Source: CAYFQB01 sp964345225
GTDB lineage: Bacteria > Nitrospirota > Thermodesulfovibrionia > Thermodesulfovibrionales > UBA6898
NCBI GenBank assembly: GCA_964345225.1
Contig: CAYFQB010000039.1
Location: forward strand, 18,371 to 82,370
Direction of reading: 5' to 3'
Length of the DNA stretch: 64,000 nt
Shown: piece by piece, positions 42,932 to 51,656 of the stretch
Numbering within the stretch: position 1 is the stretch's first letter
How the letters are laid out: each line of letters opens with the position of its first letter
The notes under the pieces: generated by a model
Databases searched by the model: none
Seen by the model: only the letters and a program-made list of their open reading frames with translations
What the model was told of the DNA's origin: nothing
Program-made: the position numbers and the translations under genes

Positions 42932-44995
42932 ATGAATCCAATAGTATTATTTGCTTTACTGTGCGGTGGATTGGGCGTTACATACTCTTTAATAACCGCA
43001 GGATGGGTAACAAAGCAGGACCCTGGAACTGAACGAATGCAGGGAATATCGAATGCTGTTAGAGAAGGTGCTACGGCATTTCTTACCCGTGAGTACAGGA
43101 CAGTTGCTATTGCCGGTATAGGTGTATTAGTTCTAATAGTTGTTGCCGGGCTTGGCATCTGGACTGCTATTGGTTTTGCCATTGGTGCCTGTGGTTCTGC
43201 ACTTACCGGATATATCGGTATGATGGTTACGGTGAGGGCAAATGTCCGCACAACGCAGGCTGCAAAGGATGGATTGAACAATGCCCTGAAACTTGCCTTC
43301 AAAGGAGGAGCTGTTACAGGCCTCATGGTAGTAGGACTTGGTTTGATAAGTATTGCAGGCTTTTATCTTGTAGTGACTAATGTAATGTCAGAGGATCTGG
43401 GACATGCTTTCCACGCCCTTGTGGGCCTTGGATTTGGATGTTCTCTTATGAGCGTGTTTGCACGTATTGCAGGAGGTATCTACACGAAAGCCGCTGACGT
43501 TGGTGCAGACCTAGTGGGAAAAGTTGAGGCAGGTATTCCGGAGGATGACCCAAGAAATCCAGCTGTTATAGCCGACAATGTTGGAGACAATGTCGGTGAC
43601 TGCGCCGGAATGGCGGCAGACCTTTATGAGACCTATGTGGTTACCCTCGTTGCTGCCATGTTGCTTGCAAAGACAGCTTTCGGTGCGGAAAGCCCGTGGG
43701 TTCTTTTCCCTCTGCTTATAGGCGGCATATCGATAGTTGCCTCGGTAATAGGGACATTTTTTGTAAGGCTTGGCAAGAGCCAGTATATAATGGGCGCCCT
43801 GTATAAAGGGCTTGCAACTTCCGGAGTGCTGGCAGCAATTGCCTTTTACTTTGCATCACGGTGGTTCCTTGGACTTAGCGGTGTCGCACAGGCATTTACC
43901 GCCACTGGTGTATTTACTACAGCCCTTATCGGACTTATCCTGACAGGGCTGATAGTCATGATTACAGAATACTTTACATCAAAGAGCTTTAACCCTGTGA
44001 AACATATTGCATCTTCAAGCCAGACAGGGCATGCCACAAATATAATAGCAGGGCTGGCAGTCAGTATGAAGGCGACCGGCCTTCCGGTTCTATGCATATG
44101 TGGCGCAATACTCTGGGCTTTCTTTTTAGGCGCAGGAGGATTTACTGCTCTTACTGCCGAGCAGGCTGTCACCGGACTTTTTGCAATTGCCCTTTCAGCA
44201 GTCTCGATGCTTTCGATGACCGGTATTGTTGTAGCAATTGACTCTTATGGTCCGATTACTGATAATGCCGGTGGAATTGCAGAAATGGCTGAACTGCCTG
44301 AGGAAATCCGTAATATAACAGACCCTCTTGATGCTGTTGGAAACACAACAAAGGCCGTTACAAAGGGTTATGCTATAGGCTCAGCCGGTCTTGCAGCTCT
44401 GGTCCTCTTTGCAGAATATTCGAGGTCATTTACAGAGGCACTGAAATTTGACCTTTCAAATCCCAAGGTGCTCGTCGGACTCTTTATAGGCGGCCTGCTT
44501 CCATTTTACTTCGGTTCACTCCTGATGGAGGCAGTAGGAAAGGCTGCTGGCGGTGTTGTTGATGAGGTCAGAAGACAGTTCCGTGAGATTAAAGGGATTA
44601 TGGAAGGTACCGGAAAACCTGAATATGGAAAGTGTGTTGATATTGTTACAAAGTCAGCAATAAAGCAGATGATGGTACCCGCGCTTATGCCTGTTGTAGT
44701 CCCGATAATTGTCGGATTTGTGATTGGGAGAGAGGCTCTCGGTGGTGTTCTCATCGGAAGTATTATTACAGGGCTTTTCCTTGCTATATCAATGACAAGC
44801 GGTGGCGGAGCATGGGATAATGCAAAGAAGGCTATTGAAGACGGGCTATACGGTGGAAAGAAGTCAGATGCTCACAAGGCGGCTGTAACAGGTGACACAG
44901 TGGGTGACCCGTACAAGGATACAGCAGGCCCGGCGATTAACCCGATGATCAAGGTTATCAACATTGTTGCGCTTCTGATCGTTCCGCTTCTTTAG
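42932..44995 (+). CDS. hppA: Membrane-bound proton-translocating pyrophosphatase, K+-independent type
   Basis: 687 residues, about 15-16 membrane helices. Substrate-site motifs: GGIYTKAADVGADLVGKVE, DNVGDNVGDCAGMAADLYE and, near the end, GDTVGDPYKDTAGPAINP. GNTTKA at 470-475 has Lys at the position that separates K+-independent H+-PPases (Lys) from K+-dependent ones (Ala), so a K+-independent H+ pump is predicted. It would capture the PPi made by Sat, saving one of the two ATP equivalents used for sulfate activation. Shine-Dalgarno AAAAGGAGGGG; a classic intrinsic terminator follows. Confidence 0.96.
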   Translation: MNPIVLFALLCGGLGVTYSLITAGWVTKQDPGTERMQGISNAVREGATAFLTREYRTVAIAGIGVLVLIVVAGLGIWTAIGFAIGACGSALTGYIGMMVTVRANVRTTQAAKDGLNNALKLAFKGGAVTGLMVVGLGLISIAGFYLVVTNVMSEDLGHAFHALVGLGFGCSLMSVFARIAGGIYTKAADVGADLVGKVEAGIPEDDPRNPAVIADNVGDNVGDCAGMAADLYETYVVTLVAAMLLAKTAFGAESPWVLFPLLIGGISIVASVIGTFFVRLGKSQYIMGALYKGLATSGVLAAIAFYFASRWFLGLSGVAQAFTATGVFTTALIGLILTGLIVMITEYFTSKSFNPVKHIASSSQTGHATNIIAGLAVSMKATGLPVLCICGAILWAFFLGAGGFTALTAEQAVTGLFAIALSAVSMLSMTGIVVAIDSYGPITDNAGGIAEMAELPEEIRNITDPLDAVGNTTKAVTKGYAIGSAGLAALVLFAEYSRSFTEALKFDLSNPKVLVGLFIGGLLPFYFGSLLMEAVGKAAGGVVDEVRRQFREIKGIMEGTGKPEYGKCVDIVTKSAIKQMMVPALMPVVVPIIVGFVIGREALGGVLIGSIITGLFLAISMTSGGGAWDNAKKAIEDGLYGGKKSDAHKAAVTGDTVGDPYKDTAGPAINPMIKVINIVALLIVPLL

Positions 44996-45019
44996 AAATA
45001 AACACAAAGCTTATAGAGA

Positions 45020-45060
45020 GGGGCTGTTTCCGGGATACCGGAGACAGCCCCTTTTTCGTT
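45020..45060 (+). terminator. Rho-independent terminator after hppA
   Basis: GGGGCTGTTTCCGG-GATA-CCGGAGACAGCCCC (one G-U/mismatch region) followed by TTTTTCGTTTT. It is the best terminator in the window and ends the sulfate-reduction block. Confidence 0.92.
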
Positions 45061-45072
45061 TTCTGTTATTTT

Positions 45073-45093
45073 AAAGAAAATTTTCTTTACAAT
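45073..45093 (+). promoter_or_regulatory. Palindrome abutting a -10 box upstream of the TraB/GumN-like gene
   Basis: AAAGAAAA-TTTTCTTT (45073-45088), the last T starting TACAAT (45088-45093). Same design as 19918-19940. It lies about 60 bases before the chosen start at 45156. Confidence 0.4.
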
Positions 45094-45155
45094 GCCATCT
45101 GCATTACTTATACTTTTTTTTATCAGATTAACGTTTGAAAAAGTTAATGATTGAT

Positions 45156-46028
45156 ATGAAGAAGATTTTTTTAGTAATTATTTTTTGTCTCTTCACCAGC
45201 TATTCTGTTTTCGCAGAGACTTCTCTATGGAAGCTGCAATCAGGTGAATCTACATTATACCTGGCGGGCTCATTGCATCTGTTACGAAAATCTGATTACC
45301 CGTTGCCTGAGGAGTTCGAGAGAGCTTACAAAAAATCTGATATGATTGTTTTTGAAACCGACATCAAAGAATTAAATAAACCTGAGACTCAGCACCTCTT
45401 AATGAGTAAGGGTGTTTATAATGATGGTACAACACTTGATAAAATTTTAAGTCCAGAAGCCTATGGTATTTTGAAAAAGTATTGCGAAGAAAATGAGATG
45501 CCTATTGATTATATAAAAAATATGAAGCCTTGGATGGCAATTATAACATTAACTGTCATTGAATTAGTGAAAATGGGTGTTGATCAAAGTGGTGTAGATC
45601 TATATTTTTACAGCAAAGCTAATGCTGACGGCAAGAAAACAACAGGATTGGAAGAAATAGAAGAACACATCAATATCATCTCATCAATAGATGCAGACAT
45701 TGAGAATGATTTTATTATTTATTCAATCAATGATTTAAAAAAGTCATATGAATTATTTAATGAAATAAATACTGCCTGGAAAAAAGGAGATGAAAATGGA
45801 TTAAGTGAAATATTTTTGAAAGAGATGAGAAAGGAAACCCCGAAACTTTACAAGTCTCTTATAACTGATAGAAATAATAGCTGGTTATCAAAAATAAAAT
45901 CCTATATTAAGACACCGCATACAGAAATGGTGATTGTCGGGGTTGCTCATCTCGTTGGAAAAGACGGTGTCATTGAGCTCCTGAAAAAGCAGGGCTTTAA
46001 AATTAAAAAACTCGATATAAAAAAATAA
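45156..46028 (+). CDS. TraB/GumN (Tiki-like) family exported protein
   Basis: About 290 residues from ATG 45156 (MKKIFLVIIFCLF, signal peptide ending near FAETS); TTG at 45135 or ATG at 45147 would only lengthen the N-terminus. Family motifs: the first GxxH block TLYLAGSLHLLRKSDYPLP, the mid-domain ETDIKELN, and the closing MVIVGVAHLVGKDGVIELL. The two GxxH motifs and acidic residues are those of the TraB/GumN/Tiki superfamily, which includes metalloproteases. The bacterial substrate is unknown. It is located after the hppA terminator under its own promoter. Confidence 0.85.
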   Translation: MKKIFLVIIFCLFTSYSVFAETSLWKLQSGESTLYLAGSLHLLRKSDYPLPEEFERAYKKSDMIVFETDIKELNKPETQHLLMSKGVYNDGTTLDKILSPEAYGILKKYCEENEMPIDYIKNMKPWMAIITLTVIELVKMGVDQSGVDLYFYSKANADGKKTTGLEEIEEHINIISSIDADIENDFIIYSINDLKKSYELFNEINTAWKKGDENGLSEIFLKEMRKETPKLYKSLITDRNNSWLSKIKSYIKTPHTEMVIVGVAHLVGKDGVIELLKKQGFKIKKLDIKK

Positions 46029-46086
46029 GCATAACAAGCCGATACATCGGTTGTATCGAAAACCAGCCTAAAACTGGCAAGTTCAC

Positions 46087-46110
46087 CATCCTGAGCAAGG
46101 TTGAAGGACC
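46087..46110 (+). repeat. Fragment of a widespread intergenic CATCCTGAGC-type sequence
   Basis: CATCCTGAGCAAGG directly followed by TTGAAGGACC between the TraB-like and lipoprotein genes. It resembles the CATCCTGAGCGAAG...GAAGGATC words common in intergenic DNA of many bacteria. No gene here. Confidence 0.3.
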
Positions 46111-46174
46111 AGGCAATGCTGATTTCAGGTGTAAGCTGTTTTAAATAAACCAAAAACAAAGGAGAAAACCTTAA

Positions 46175-46567
46175 ATGATAAGAAAAGCTTTGTTCCTCTT
46201 AGTGGTTATAATGATAATTTTTGGAATTGGATGCGAAAAAAAAGATTCTACGCCTCCCAGAGTTGTAAGTACATTTCCTCAAAATGAAAGTCAAAATGTT
46301 GATCCCTATATAAAAGAAATATCAGTAACATTCAATGAGGAGATGATGGATGGAAATTGGTCATGGGCCTATAAAGATAAAAATAAATTTCCTCAGATAA
46401 CGGGACAAGCTTATTATACTGAAAACAACACAAAAAACATATTGCCTGTGAATTTAGAACCTGATAAAGAATATGTTATCTGGATAAATACTTCAAATTT
46501 TAATAACTTTAAAGATAAAAGTGGAAATCCTGCATTTCCGTTCAAGTTTACGTTTAAAACAAAGTAA
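46175..46567 (+). CDS. Lipoprotein with a bacterial Ig-like (Big_5/SbsA) domain
   Basis: 130 residues. Signal peptide with lipobox FGIGC (Cys20). The rest is one Ig-like domain: STPPRVVSTFPQNESQNVDP, ISVTFNEEMMDGNW, LEPDKEYVIWINTSNF and FPFKFTFKTK, the pattern of the Big_5 family often found as a C-terminal tail of surface proteins. Here it stands alone. Function unknown; it may bind a partner at the outer membrane. Shine-Dalgarno AAAGGAG before the ATG. Confidence 0.8.
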   Translation: MIRKALFLLVVIMIIFGIGCEKKDSTPPRVVSTFPQNESQNVDPYIKEISVTFNEEMMDGNWSWAYKDKNKFPQITGQAYYTENNTKNILPVNLEPDKEYVIWINTSNFNNFKDKSGNPAFPFKFTFKTK

Positions 46568-46700
46568 CCATTTAACTTGTTCTCAGGCATAAATAAAATA
46601 TAAGACTTTTTAAGGGATAGAATACTTGATAAAAGGACATAATAATCACATCTGGCGTTAGTTTTCACCGTTAGATTTGTAAAAAAGGAGAAAAATTCAT

Positions 46701-47438
46701 ATGAAAAAGTTGCTGCTCCTTCTGATCGTCTTACTGGTTATAGGGGTAATCTATTGGTGGAGGTTGCCCCACACTGTTCAGGGACCTTCTTCTAAACATG
46801 CGTTTGAGTATATTATCAGAATAACTGGTAATGGTGGTTCTTCTGATACGCTTCCTTTGCTTATCGCACTTCATGGTCATGGAGATACAGCAGAAAATTT
46901 TTTTGATACATTGCTGAAGGATTTTAACTCACCAGCACGTTTTATTTTAATGAGAGGCCCGATTGATTATCCCGGTGTAAGCCTGAGTGGGCGCGCGTGG
47001 CCTACAGATATCGGGGGACTCCAGGAATATGGTGATGCCTTGGCTGATGCAATATCGGTGTTAGAAGAGGATTTTCCTACAGAGGGAAGGCCGATCATTC
47101 TTGGTTTTTCCAGTGGTGCATATCTAGCCTATTATATTGCGGCTTTTCACGCGGATCAATTTTCGTACATATTTCCCCTCTCAGGCAAATTGCCCGGAGA
47201 GCTAATGACAACCGAAATGATATCATTCAGTAAAGGGGCAAAGGTAATAGCTTTCCACGGAACGAAAGATCAGGTTGTAGGATTTTACAATGGAAAGGTT
47301 GCAGTAGAAAATCTGAGACAGAGGGGTTTGACCGCTGAATTAGTAACCTTTAATGGTGGACATATTGGTGTCTTTTTATCAGCTAATAACCTGTTTTTGA
47401 ATCATCTAGGAAATGCTGTGAATGAGATCGTGCCTTGA
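46701..47438 (+). CDS. Alpha/beta hydrolase, phospholipase/carboxylesterase family
   Basis: 245 residues with an N-terminal hydrophobic anchor or signal (MKKLLLLLIVLLVIGVIYWW). Catalytic elements: oxyanion region LIALHGHGDTAENFF, nucleophile GFSSGAY (Ser about 150), Asp in HGTKDQVV, and His in NGGHIGVF. The fold fits PF02230-type esterases, here secreted or membrane-tethered. Substrate unknown. Shine-Dalgarno AAAAAGGAG; an intrinsic terminator follows about 30 bases downstream. Confidence 0.85.
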   Translation: MKKLLLLLIVLLVIGVIYWWRLPHTVQGPSSKHAFEYIIRITGNGGSSDTLPLLIALHGHGDTAENFFDTLLKDFNSPARFILMRGPIDYPGVSLSGRAWPTDIGGLQEYGDALADAISVLEEDFPTEGRPIILGFSSGAYLAYYIAAFHADQFSYIFPLSGKLPGELMTTEMISFSKGAKVIAFHGTKDQVVGFYNGKVAVENLRQRGLTAELVTFNGGHIGVFLSANNLFLNHLGNAVNEIVP

Positions 47439-47466
47439 TATTTGTGGAGAACGGAGGTGAAATAAT

Positions 47467-47503
47467 AAAAGCCGATTCTAGAGCATTGGAATCGGCTTTT
47501 TTG
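47467..47503 (+). terminator. Rho-independent terminator after the esterase gene
   Basis: AAAAGCCGATTC-TAGAGCATTG-GAATCGGCTTTTTT: a 12-bp stem with flanking A and T runs, potentially bidirectional. Confidence 0.9.
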
Positions 47504-47540
47504 TTATAATATCAAACTATTATAATGTATTCACTGGTAA

Positions 47541-47575
47541 ACCCTGTTAGAAGACCTTCGCCTTTCTAATAGGGT
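47541..47575. repeat. Palindromic dispersed repeat, copy 2
   Basis: Left arm ACCCTGTTAGAAG, loop ACCTTCGC, right arm CTTTCTAATAGGGT, followed by AAAGA. Same family as 1767-1800: arms are conserved, the loop is not. It lies just upstream of the YkgJ-type gene at 47594. Confidence 0.7.
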
Positions 47576-47593
47576 AAAGAAGGGGACCTGATA

Positions 47594-48535
47594 ATGGCTA
47601 TTAATAAAAAAGAATTTGATAAGAGAATGAAAGAGGTAAAGAAAAAGCTAAAGAAAAGTGTAATTGTACCTCAACAGCTCACGCGCACCGACAAAATGAA
47701 ATTCAGGTGCTACCCGGGGATCGGTTGTTTTACAGCCTGCTGCAGCGGTATAAGGATAAATTTGACTCCTTATGACATATTCAGATTAAAGAACAGACTT
47801 GGCATGTCATATCACGACTTTCTTAAGGAATACACTGTGCCGAGATCTATAGACGGCACACCGCTTCCGGTTGCTGTTATTAAACTGCTGGATGATGAGA
47901 AAAAATCCTGCCCCTTTGTTAGACCTGATGGTTGTATTATTTATACAGACCGCCCTGTAACATGCCGTTACTATCCAATAGGAATGGCAATAATGAAACA
48001 TTATGAGCATGCCGGGGGCAAAGACTTCTTTATTAAGATAAAAGAAGACCACTGTTTTGGACATAATGAACCTACTGAATGGACTATTGATGAATGGAGG
48101 GCAGACCAGGAAGCTGACCTTTACGATGAGATGAACAATGACTGGATGGAGGTTGTACTTAAGGCAAAGACCCTTGGCATTGTAGAATTCAGCCAAAAGT
48201 CTCTTGATCTTTTTTTTATAGTCAGTACAAATCTTGACATGTTCAGAGATTTTGTCTTTAAGAGCAATTTCCTCAGTTCTTATAAAATCGGGCAGGATGT
48301 TATTGAAAGAATAAAAGAAGATGAACTTGAACTGCTTAAATTTTCACTTAAATGGCTGCGTTTTACCATGTTTGGAGAAGGTGACTTTCAGTTTGTGGAG
48401 GAGGCAGAGAAGAGGGCAAAAGAAAAGCGACTGGCTGCTGTAAAGGCAAAGATCAAGGCCAAAGAAGAAAGGGAAAAGGAGCTTATTTCAAAGAAACCTG
48501 AAGAAATAATGAAAGAGGCGGACAAGGAAGAGTAA
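47594..48535 (+). CDS. YkgJ-type cysteine-cluster protein, paralogue 2
   Basis: 313 residues. Cluster residues: CYPGIGCFTACCSG (about 37-50) and CPFVRPDGCIIYTDRPVTCRYYP (two abutting segments, about 110-133). It shares with the other two copies the LTPYDIFRLKNRLG and ELLKFSLKWLRFTMFG motifs. It has a unique highly charged C-terminal helix of about 45 residues rich in Lys, Glu and Ala. Predicted metal-binding; role unknown. It converges with the FecR-like gene, with only 3 bases between stops. Confidence 0.85.
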   Translation: MAINKKEFDKRMKEVKKKLKKSVIVPQQLTRTDKMKFRCYPGIGCFTACCSGIRINLTPYDIFRLKNRLGMSYHDFLKEYTVPRSIDGTPLPVAVIKLLDDEKKSCPFVRPDGCIIYTDRPVTCRYYPIGMAIMKHYEHAGGKDFFIKIKEDHCFGHNEPTEWTIDEWRADQEADLYDEMNNDWMEVVLKAKTLGIVEFSQKSLDLFFIVSTNLDMFRDFVFKSNFLSSYKIGQDVIERIKEDELELLKFSLKWLRFTMFGEGDFQFVEEAEKRAKEKRLAAVKAKIKAKEEREKELISKKPEEIMKEADKEE

Positions 48536-48538
48536 TTG

Positions 48539-50362
48539 CTAGCGCCTGAACATAGAAGATTTCTTGATTTTATTTGGCCATCTCTTTTGACTTGATGTGC
48601 CCTTGATGTTATTCCGGTCTTTAAAGCTGCTTGTATTCTGAATTACCTTCTGAGCCTTTTTAGGATTTTTACTGTATTGTTTGGCAGTCGGATAGCCTGA
48701 GTCAGAATGCCTTCCGTATTGCTTCGTTATAACCTGAGAACTTCTTTTTCTCTTGACAGTATCAAGCCTCATTGCCTTTTTAGTATTATTACTGTATTGT
48801 CTGGCAGTTGAATAGCCTGAGTCAGAATGCCTTCCGTATTGTTTCGTTAAAACCTGGGAATTTCCTTTTCTTTTGACTGAATCATGCCTGATTTTATTTT
48901 GTTTTTCAGAAGGAAGTCTCTTTTTCAAATAGCCATATTCCTTATTTATACGTTTTTCAGGTTTTTTGCCTACTGGTTGTTTGAGGTTTGTTGCAGTGCT
49001 GGTTTTCTTTGGCAACTTATATTTATATGAAGAGACAGCAGTTGTTTTGACGAACGGGCCCGGGCCTTTCTTTTTTAATTCTCCAGCAAAATTTTTCCTG
49101 ATGGATTTAATCCTCTGGTTATTAATCTTAACATCACTGACCACCGGCATATAGGATGCCTTTACTAATTTTAAATCTGGCCGGCCGAAAGTCATTTTCT
49201 TCTGGAGAAACGGATTTTTATTTATTTTGAAATCTATATGTTTTCCTCTGATAAAGGTATTCTTGTGGACAACAGTTACAGCATTATTAATATAGACGTT
49301 TTTGTACACATTCTTTGTAACAGTTTTGTGATTATGAATACTGATATTTACACTTCGTGGTCCGTAATACCCATATCCATAATATATGTCTGATGGTGCA
49401 AGGGGAACCCATGCAACGTATGTCGGTGTATGAATCCAGCCTACATATCCAGGTCCCCAGTAAACCGCTCCTCTTACGGGCGGCACCCAATACCATCCTA
49501 TAGAGATGCTAAAGCCCCATCTGCCATAGTGATAAGGTGCCCAGCCCCATGGATCATAGGATACCCATACATAGTCACTTCCTATCCATACCCATCTGCC
49601 ATACCTGTAAGGAGCCCATCCTGTTGATATAATGACTGTTGGTGTCCATACATAGCCGTATTCTCTGACATATACCCATTTGCCGTTGTCATCGAAATCA
49701 GACGAGTAGTATCTCAATTCTTCAGGCAGATATCTTGAGCTGTATGAACTGTCCTCGAACTTGCTGTCCCTTCCCCTGTTCCATTTTTCCCATTCGTCAG
49801 GGGGACCCATTGTGGACAGGTCTGCATACATATCTTCCCTCAGAGACAGGGTTTTGCCAGCGCTGACCCATGTTTTCCCGTTTCTGTCCTCTGTATATAC
49901 TATGCCCTTTAAAACAGATATCTCTGTGTAACTATACTTAGGGACATCAATAATAAACTTGGAACTGTCGAAGACGTTAACTGATGTTATAGGAGTGTCT
50001 ATTCTGATGGAACTGGTGCCTAATCCTTTGTAATTTACATAGGCTAGTCCATGTTCAATATAAAACTGGCAGGAATCTTTTTCTGCTTTATGTATAACAA
50101 GATAAGAATTCTCGTCAAGCCTCAAGAATGACCCGTCAGCAAATTGTATTTCAACCCTGCCAGAGTCCGGAACATTAATTCTGTCCCCTTCTTTAAGAGG
50201 CATATTTATTGCTGCAGGGAACCATTCGTTTAAATCATCAGTTTTCAAAAGGACATCGCCTTCGAGCAGACCCATTCTCAATACGCTAAGATCTGATGAA
50301 TGAGCATATAATGGAATTGATAATATTATTGATGCAATAATTATGTACTTGACCGATCTCAT
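48539..50362 (-). CDS. Exported FecR-domain protein with W/Y-rich (DUF6600-like) region and tandem repeats
   Basis: 607 residues. A signal peptide (about 1-22) precedes a FecR-like beta domain (about 30-180: VLLKTDDLNEWFPA, VEIQFADGSFLRLDENSYL, GLAYVNYK). A tryptophan/tyrosine-rich segment follows (about 225-330) with repeated GWAPYRYGRWVW, WGWAPYHYGRWG and WYWVPPVRGAVYWGPG, as in DUF6600 proteins. The C-terminal third is very basic and ends with a 40-residue tandem repeat (QYGRHSDSGYSTARQYS). The design suggests a periplasmic or envelope structural protein. FecR here is not next to a sigma factor, so signalling is unlikely. Confidence 0.85.
   Translation of the reverse strand: MRSVKYIIIASIILSIPLYAHSSDLSVLRMGLLEGDVLLKTDDLNEWFPAAINMPLKEGDRINVPDSGRVEIQFADGSFLRLDENSYLVIHKAEKDSCQFYIEHGLAYVNYKGLGTSSIRIDTPITSVNVFDSSKFIIDVPKYSYTEISVLKGIVYTEDRNGKTWVSAGKTLSLREDMYADLSTMGPPDEWEKWNRGRDSKFEDSSYSSRYLPEELRYYSSDFDDNGKWVYVREYGYVWTPTVIISTGWAPYRYGRWVWIGSDYVWVSYDPWGWAPYHYGRWGFSISIGWYWVPPVRGAVYWGPGYVGWIHTPTYVAWVPLAPSDIYYGYGYYGPRSVNISIHNHKTVTKNVYKNVYINNAVTVVHKNTFIRGKHIDFKINKNPFLQKKMTFGRPDLKLVKASYMPVVSDVKINNQRIKSIRKNFAGELKKKGPGPFVKTTAVSSYKYKLPKKTSTATNLKQPVGKKPEKRINKEYGYLKKRLPSEKQNKIRHDSVKRKGNSQVLTKQYGRHSDSGYSTARQYSNNTKKAMRLDTVKRKRSSQVITKQYGRHSDSGYPTAKQYSKNPKKAQKVIQNTSSFKDRNNIKGTSSQKRWPNKIKKSSMFRR
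48655..48894 (-). repeat. 120-bp in-frame tandem repeat inside the FecR/W-rich gene
   Basis: Two copies with a period of exactly 120 bases (for example ATAGCCTGAGTCAGAATGCC at 48692 and at 48812), encoding two 40-residue units around QYGRHSDSGY. Third-position differences show the duplication is not brand new. Confidence 0.8.
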
Positions 50363-50655
50363 TTCTGGTCCCCCTTTTCTTTCCCAGATGATAAATAATC
50401 ACTGGAAAAGACTGGCTTACACCATGACAGTTTTATAAAAATGCTCTGTTACTAATTTAAACCATTTTTTTTTGTAAAAGTTTTAATGTTATTTAAAAAT
50501 GTCTGTATGCTGATTGATTTTTCTCAAGGAGAAACTTAAAATGAGAAAGGATCGGGGGAGTGAAAATTTTCTTAATTTGATGTATTTACATATATAATTA
50601 ATATATAATATTAATATTAAATATATAAAATAATTAATTTAATACGGAAAACAAC
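50363..50655. other. AT-rich divergent spacer
   Basis: 293 bases between the divergent FecR-like and PAS-GGDEF genes. Bases 50588-50645 are an almost pure A/T run (TATATAATTAATATATAATA and on) that may hold a promoter for the cyclase gene. No gene. Confidence 0.4.
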
Positions 50656-51645
50656 ATGAAGGATGAAAATAAGACAAAAAAACAACTCGTTAATGAATTA
50701 GAAAAAATGCGGAAGATGATTGCTAAATTAGAAGCATCTATATCAAATCAGAATATATCTGATAAGGCACTAAAAGAGAGCGAGGAGAAGTACAGGTCTT
50801 TAGTGGAGTCTTCCGAGGATTCCATATATTTGGTTGATAGTGATTTAAGGTACATCTTTATGAACAGAAAACATCTATCAAGACTGGGTCTTTCAAATGA
50901 CCAATATCATGGACTTTCATATAGTGGAGTTCATTCATATGAAGAAACAAAAAAGTTTGCTGAGAAAGTAGAAGAGGTATTCAGAACCGGAATGCCCCTC
51001 CAGTATGAGTATAAGAGTCAAAGGGACAATAGATATTTTCTTCGGACATTAAGTCCTGTTAAAGAACCGGACGGAAAGACAAAAGCTGTAACCGTTGTTT
51101 CAAAAAATATTAGTGAGCTGAAGCGCATGGAGGAGGAATTGCGCTCAATGTCAGTTACTGACGAGCTTACAGGGCTCTATAACAGACGGGGATTTTTTAC
51201 ATTGGTGGAACAGCAGTTAAAGATGGCCAACCGTCTAAAAAAAGGGATATTAATGCTCTATGCAGACCTGGATTATCTAAAAGGACTTAATGATACATGG
51301 GGTCACAGAGAAGGTGATAAGGCCTTAATAGAGATAGCCAATCTCCTGAAAGAGAATTATAGAGAGTCTGACATTATTGCACGTATTGGCGGGGATGAGT
51401 TTGTGGTTATACCGGTTGGCACTGCTGAAGACAGTATCGAAATAATTATTGAACGTCTGGAAAGAAATCTCAAGATCTATAACTCAAACAGAGAAAGTAA
51501 ATACGAGCTGTCTTTAAGTGTAGGTGTGACTCTCTACAATCCGGAATGCCCCTGTTCTATTGATGAACTGTTGGTTCAGGCAGACGAAATGATGTACAAG
51601 CAGAAAAGGGACAAGCAGAAATTTAGAACTGACCGGAATGCATAA
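50656..51645 (+). CDS. PAS-GGDEF diguanylate cyclase
   Basis: 329 residues, no membrane segment. A short coiled coil (about 5-38) leads into a PAS domain (about 40-155: EEKYRSLVESSEDSIYLVDS). The GGDEF domain (about 170-325) has VTDELTGLYNRRGFF, YADLDYLKGLND and an intact active site GGDEF (245-249). An RxxD inhibitory I-site (Arg236-Asp239) lies five residues before it. It should make cyclic di-GMP under PAS control, opposing the HD-GYP protein encoded at 5454. Confidence 0.93.
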   Translation: MKDENKTKKQLVNELEKMRKMIAKLEASISNQNISDKALKESEEKYRSLVESSEDSIYLVDSDLRYIFMNRKHLSRLGLSNDQYHGLSYSGVHSYEETKKFAEKVEEVFRTGMPLQYEYKSQRDNRYFLRTLSPVKEPDGKTKAVTVVSKNISELKRMEEELRSMSVTDELTGLYNRRGFFTLVEQQLKMANRLKKGILMLYADLDYLKGLNDTWGHREGDKALIEIANLLKENYRESDIIARIGGDEFVVIPVGTAEDSIEIIIERLERNLKIYNSNRESKYELSLSVGVTLYNPECPCSIDELLVQADEMMYKQKRDKQKFRTDRNA

Positions 51646-51656
51646 TAAAAAAGAGA

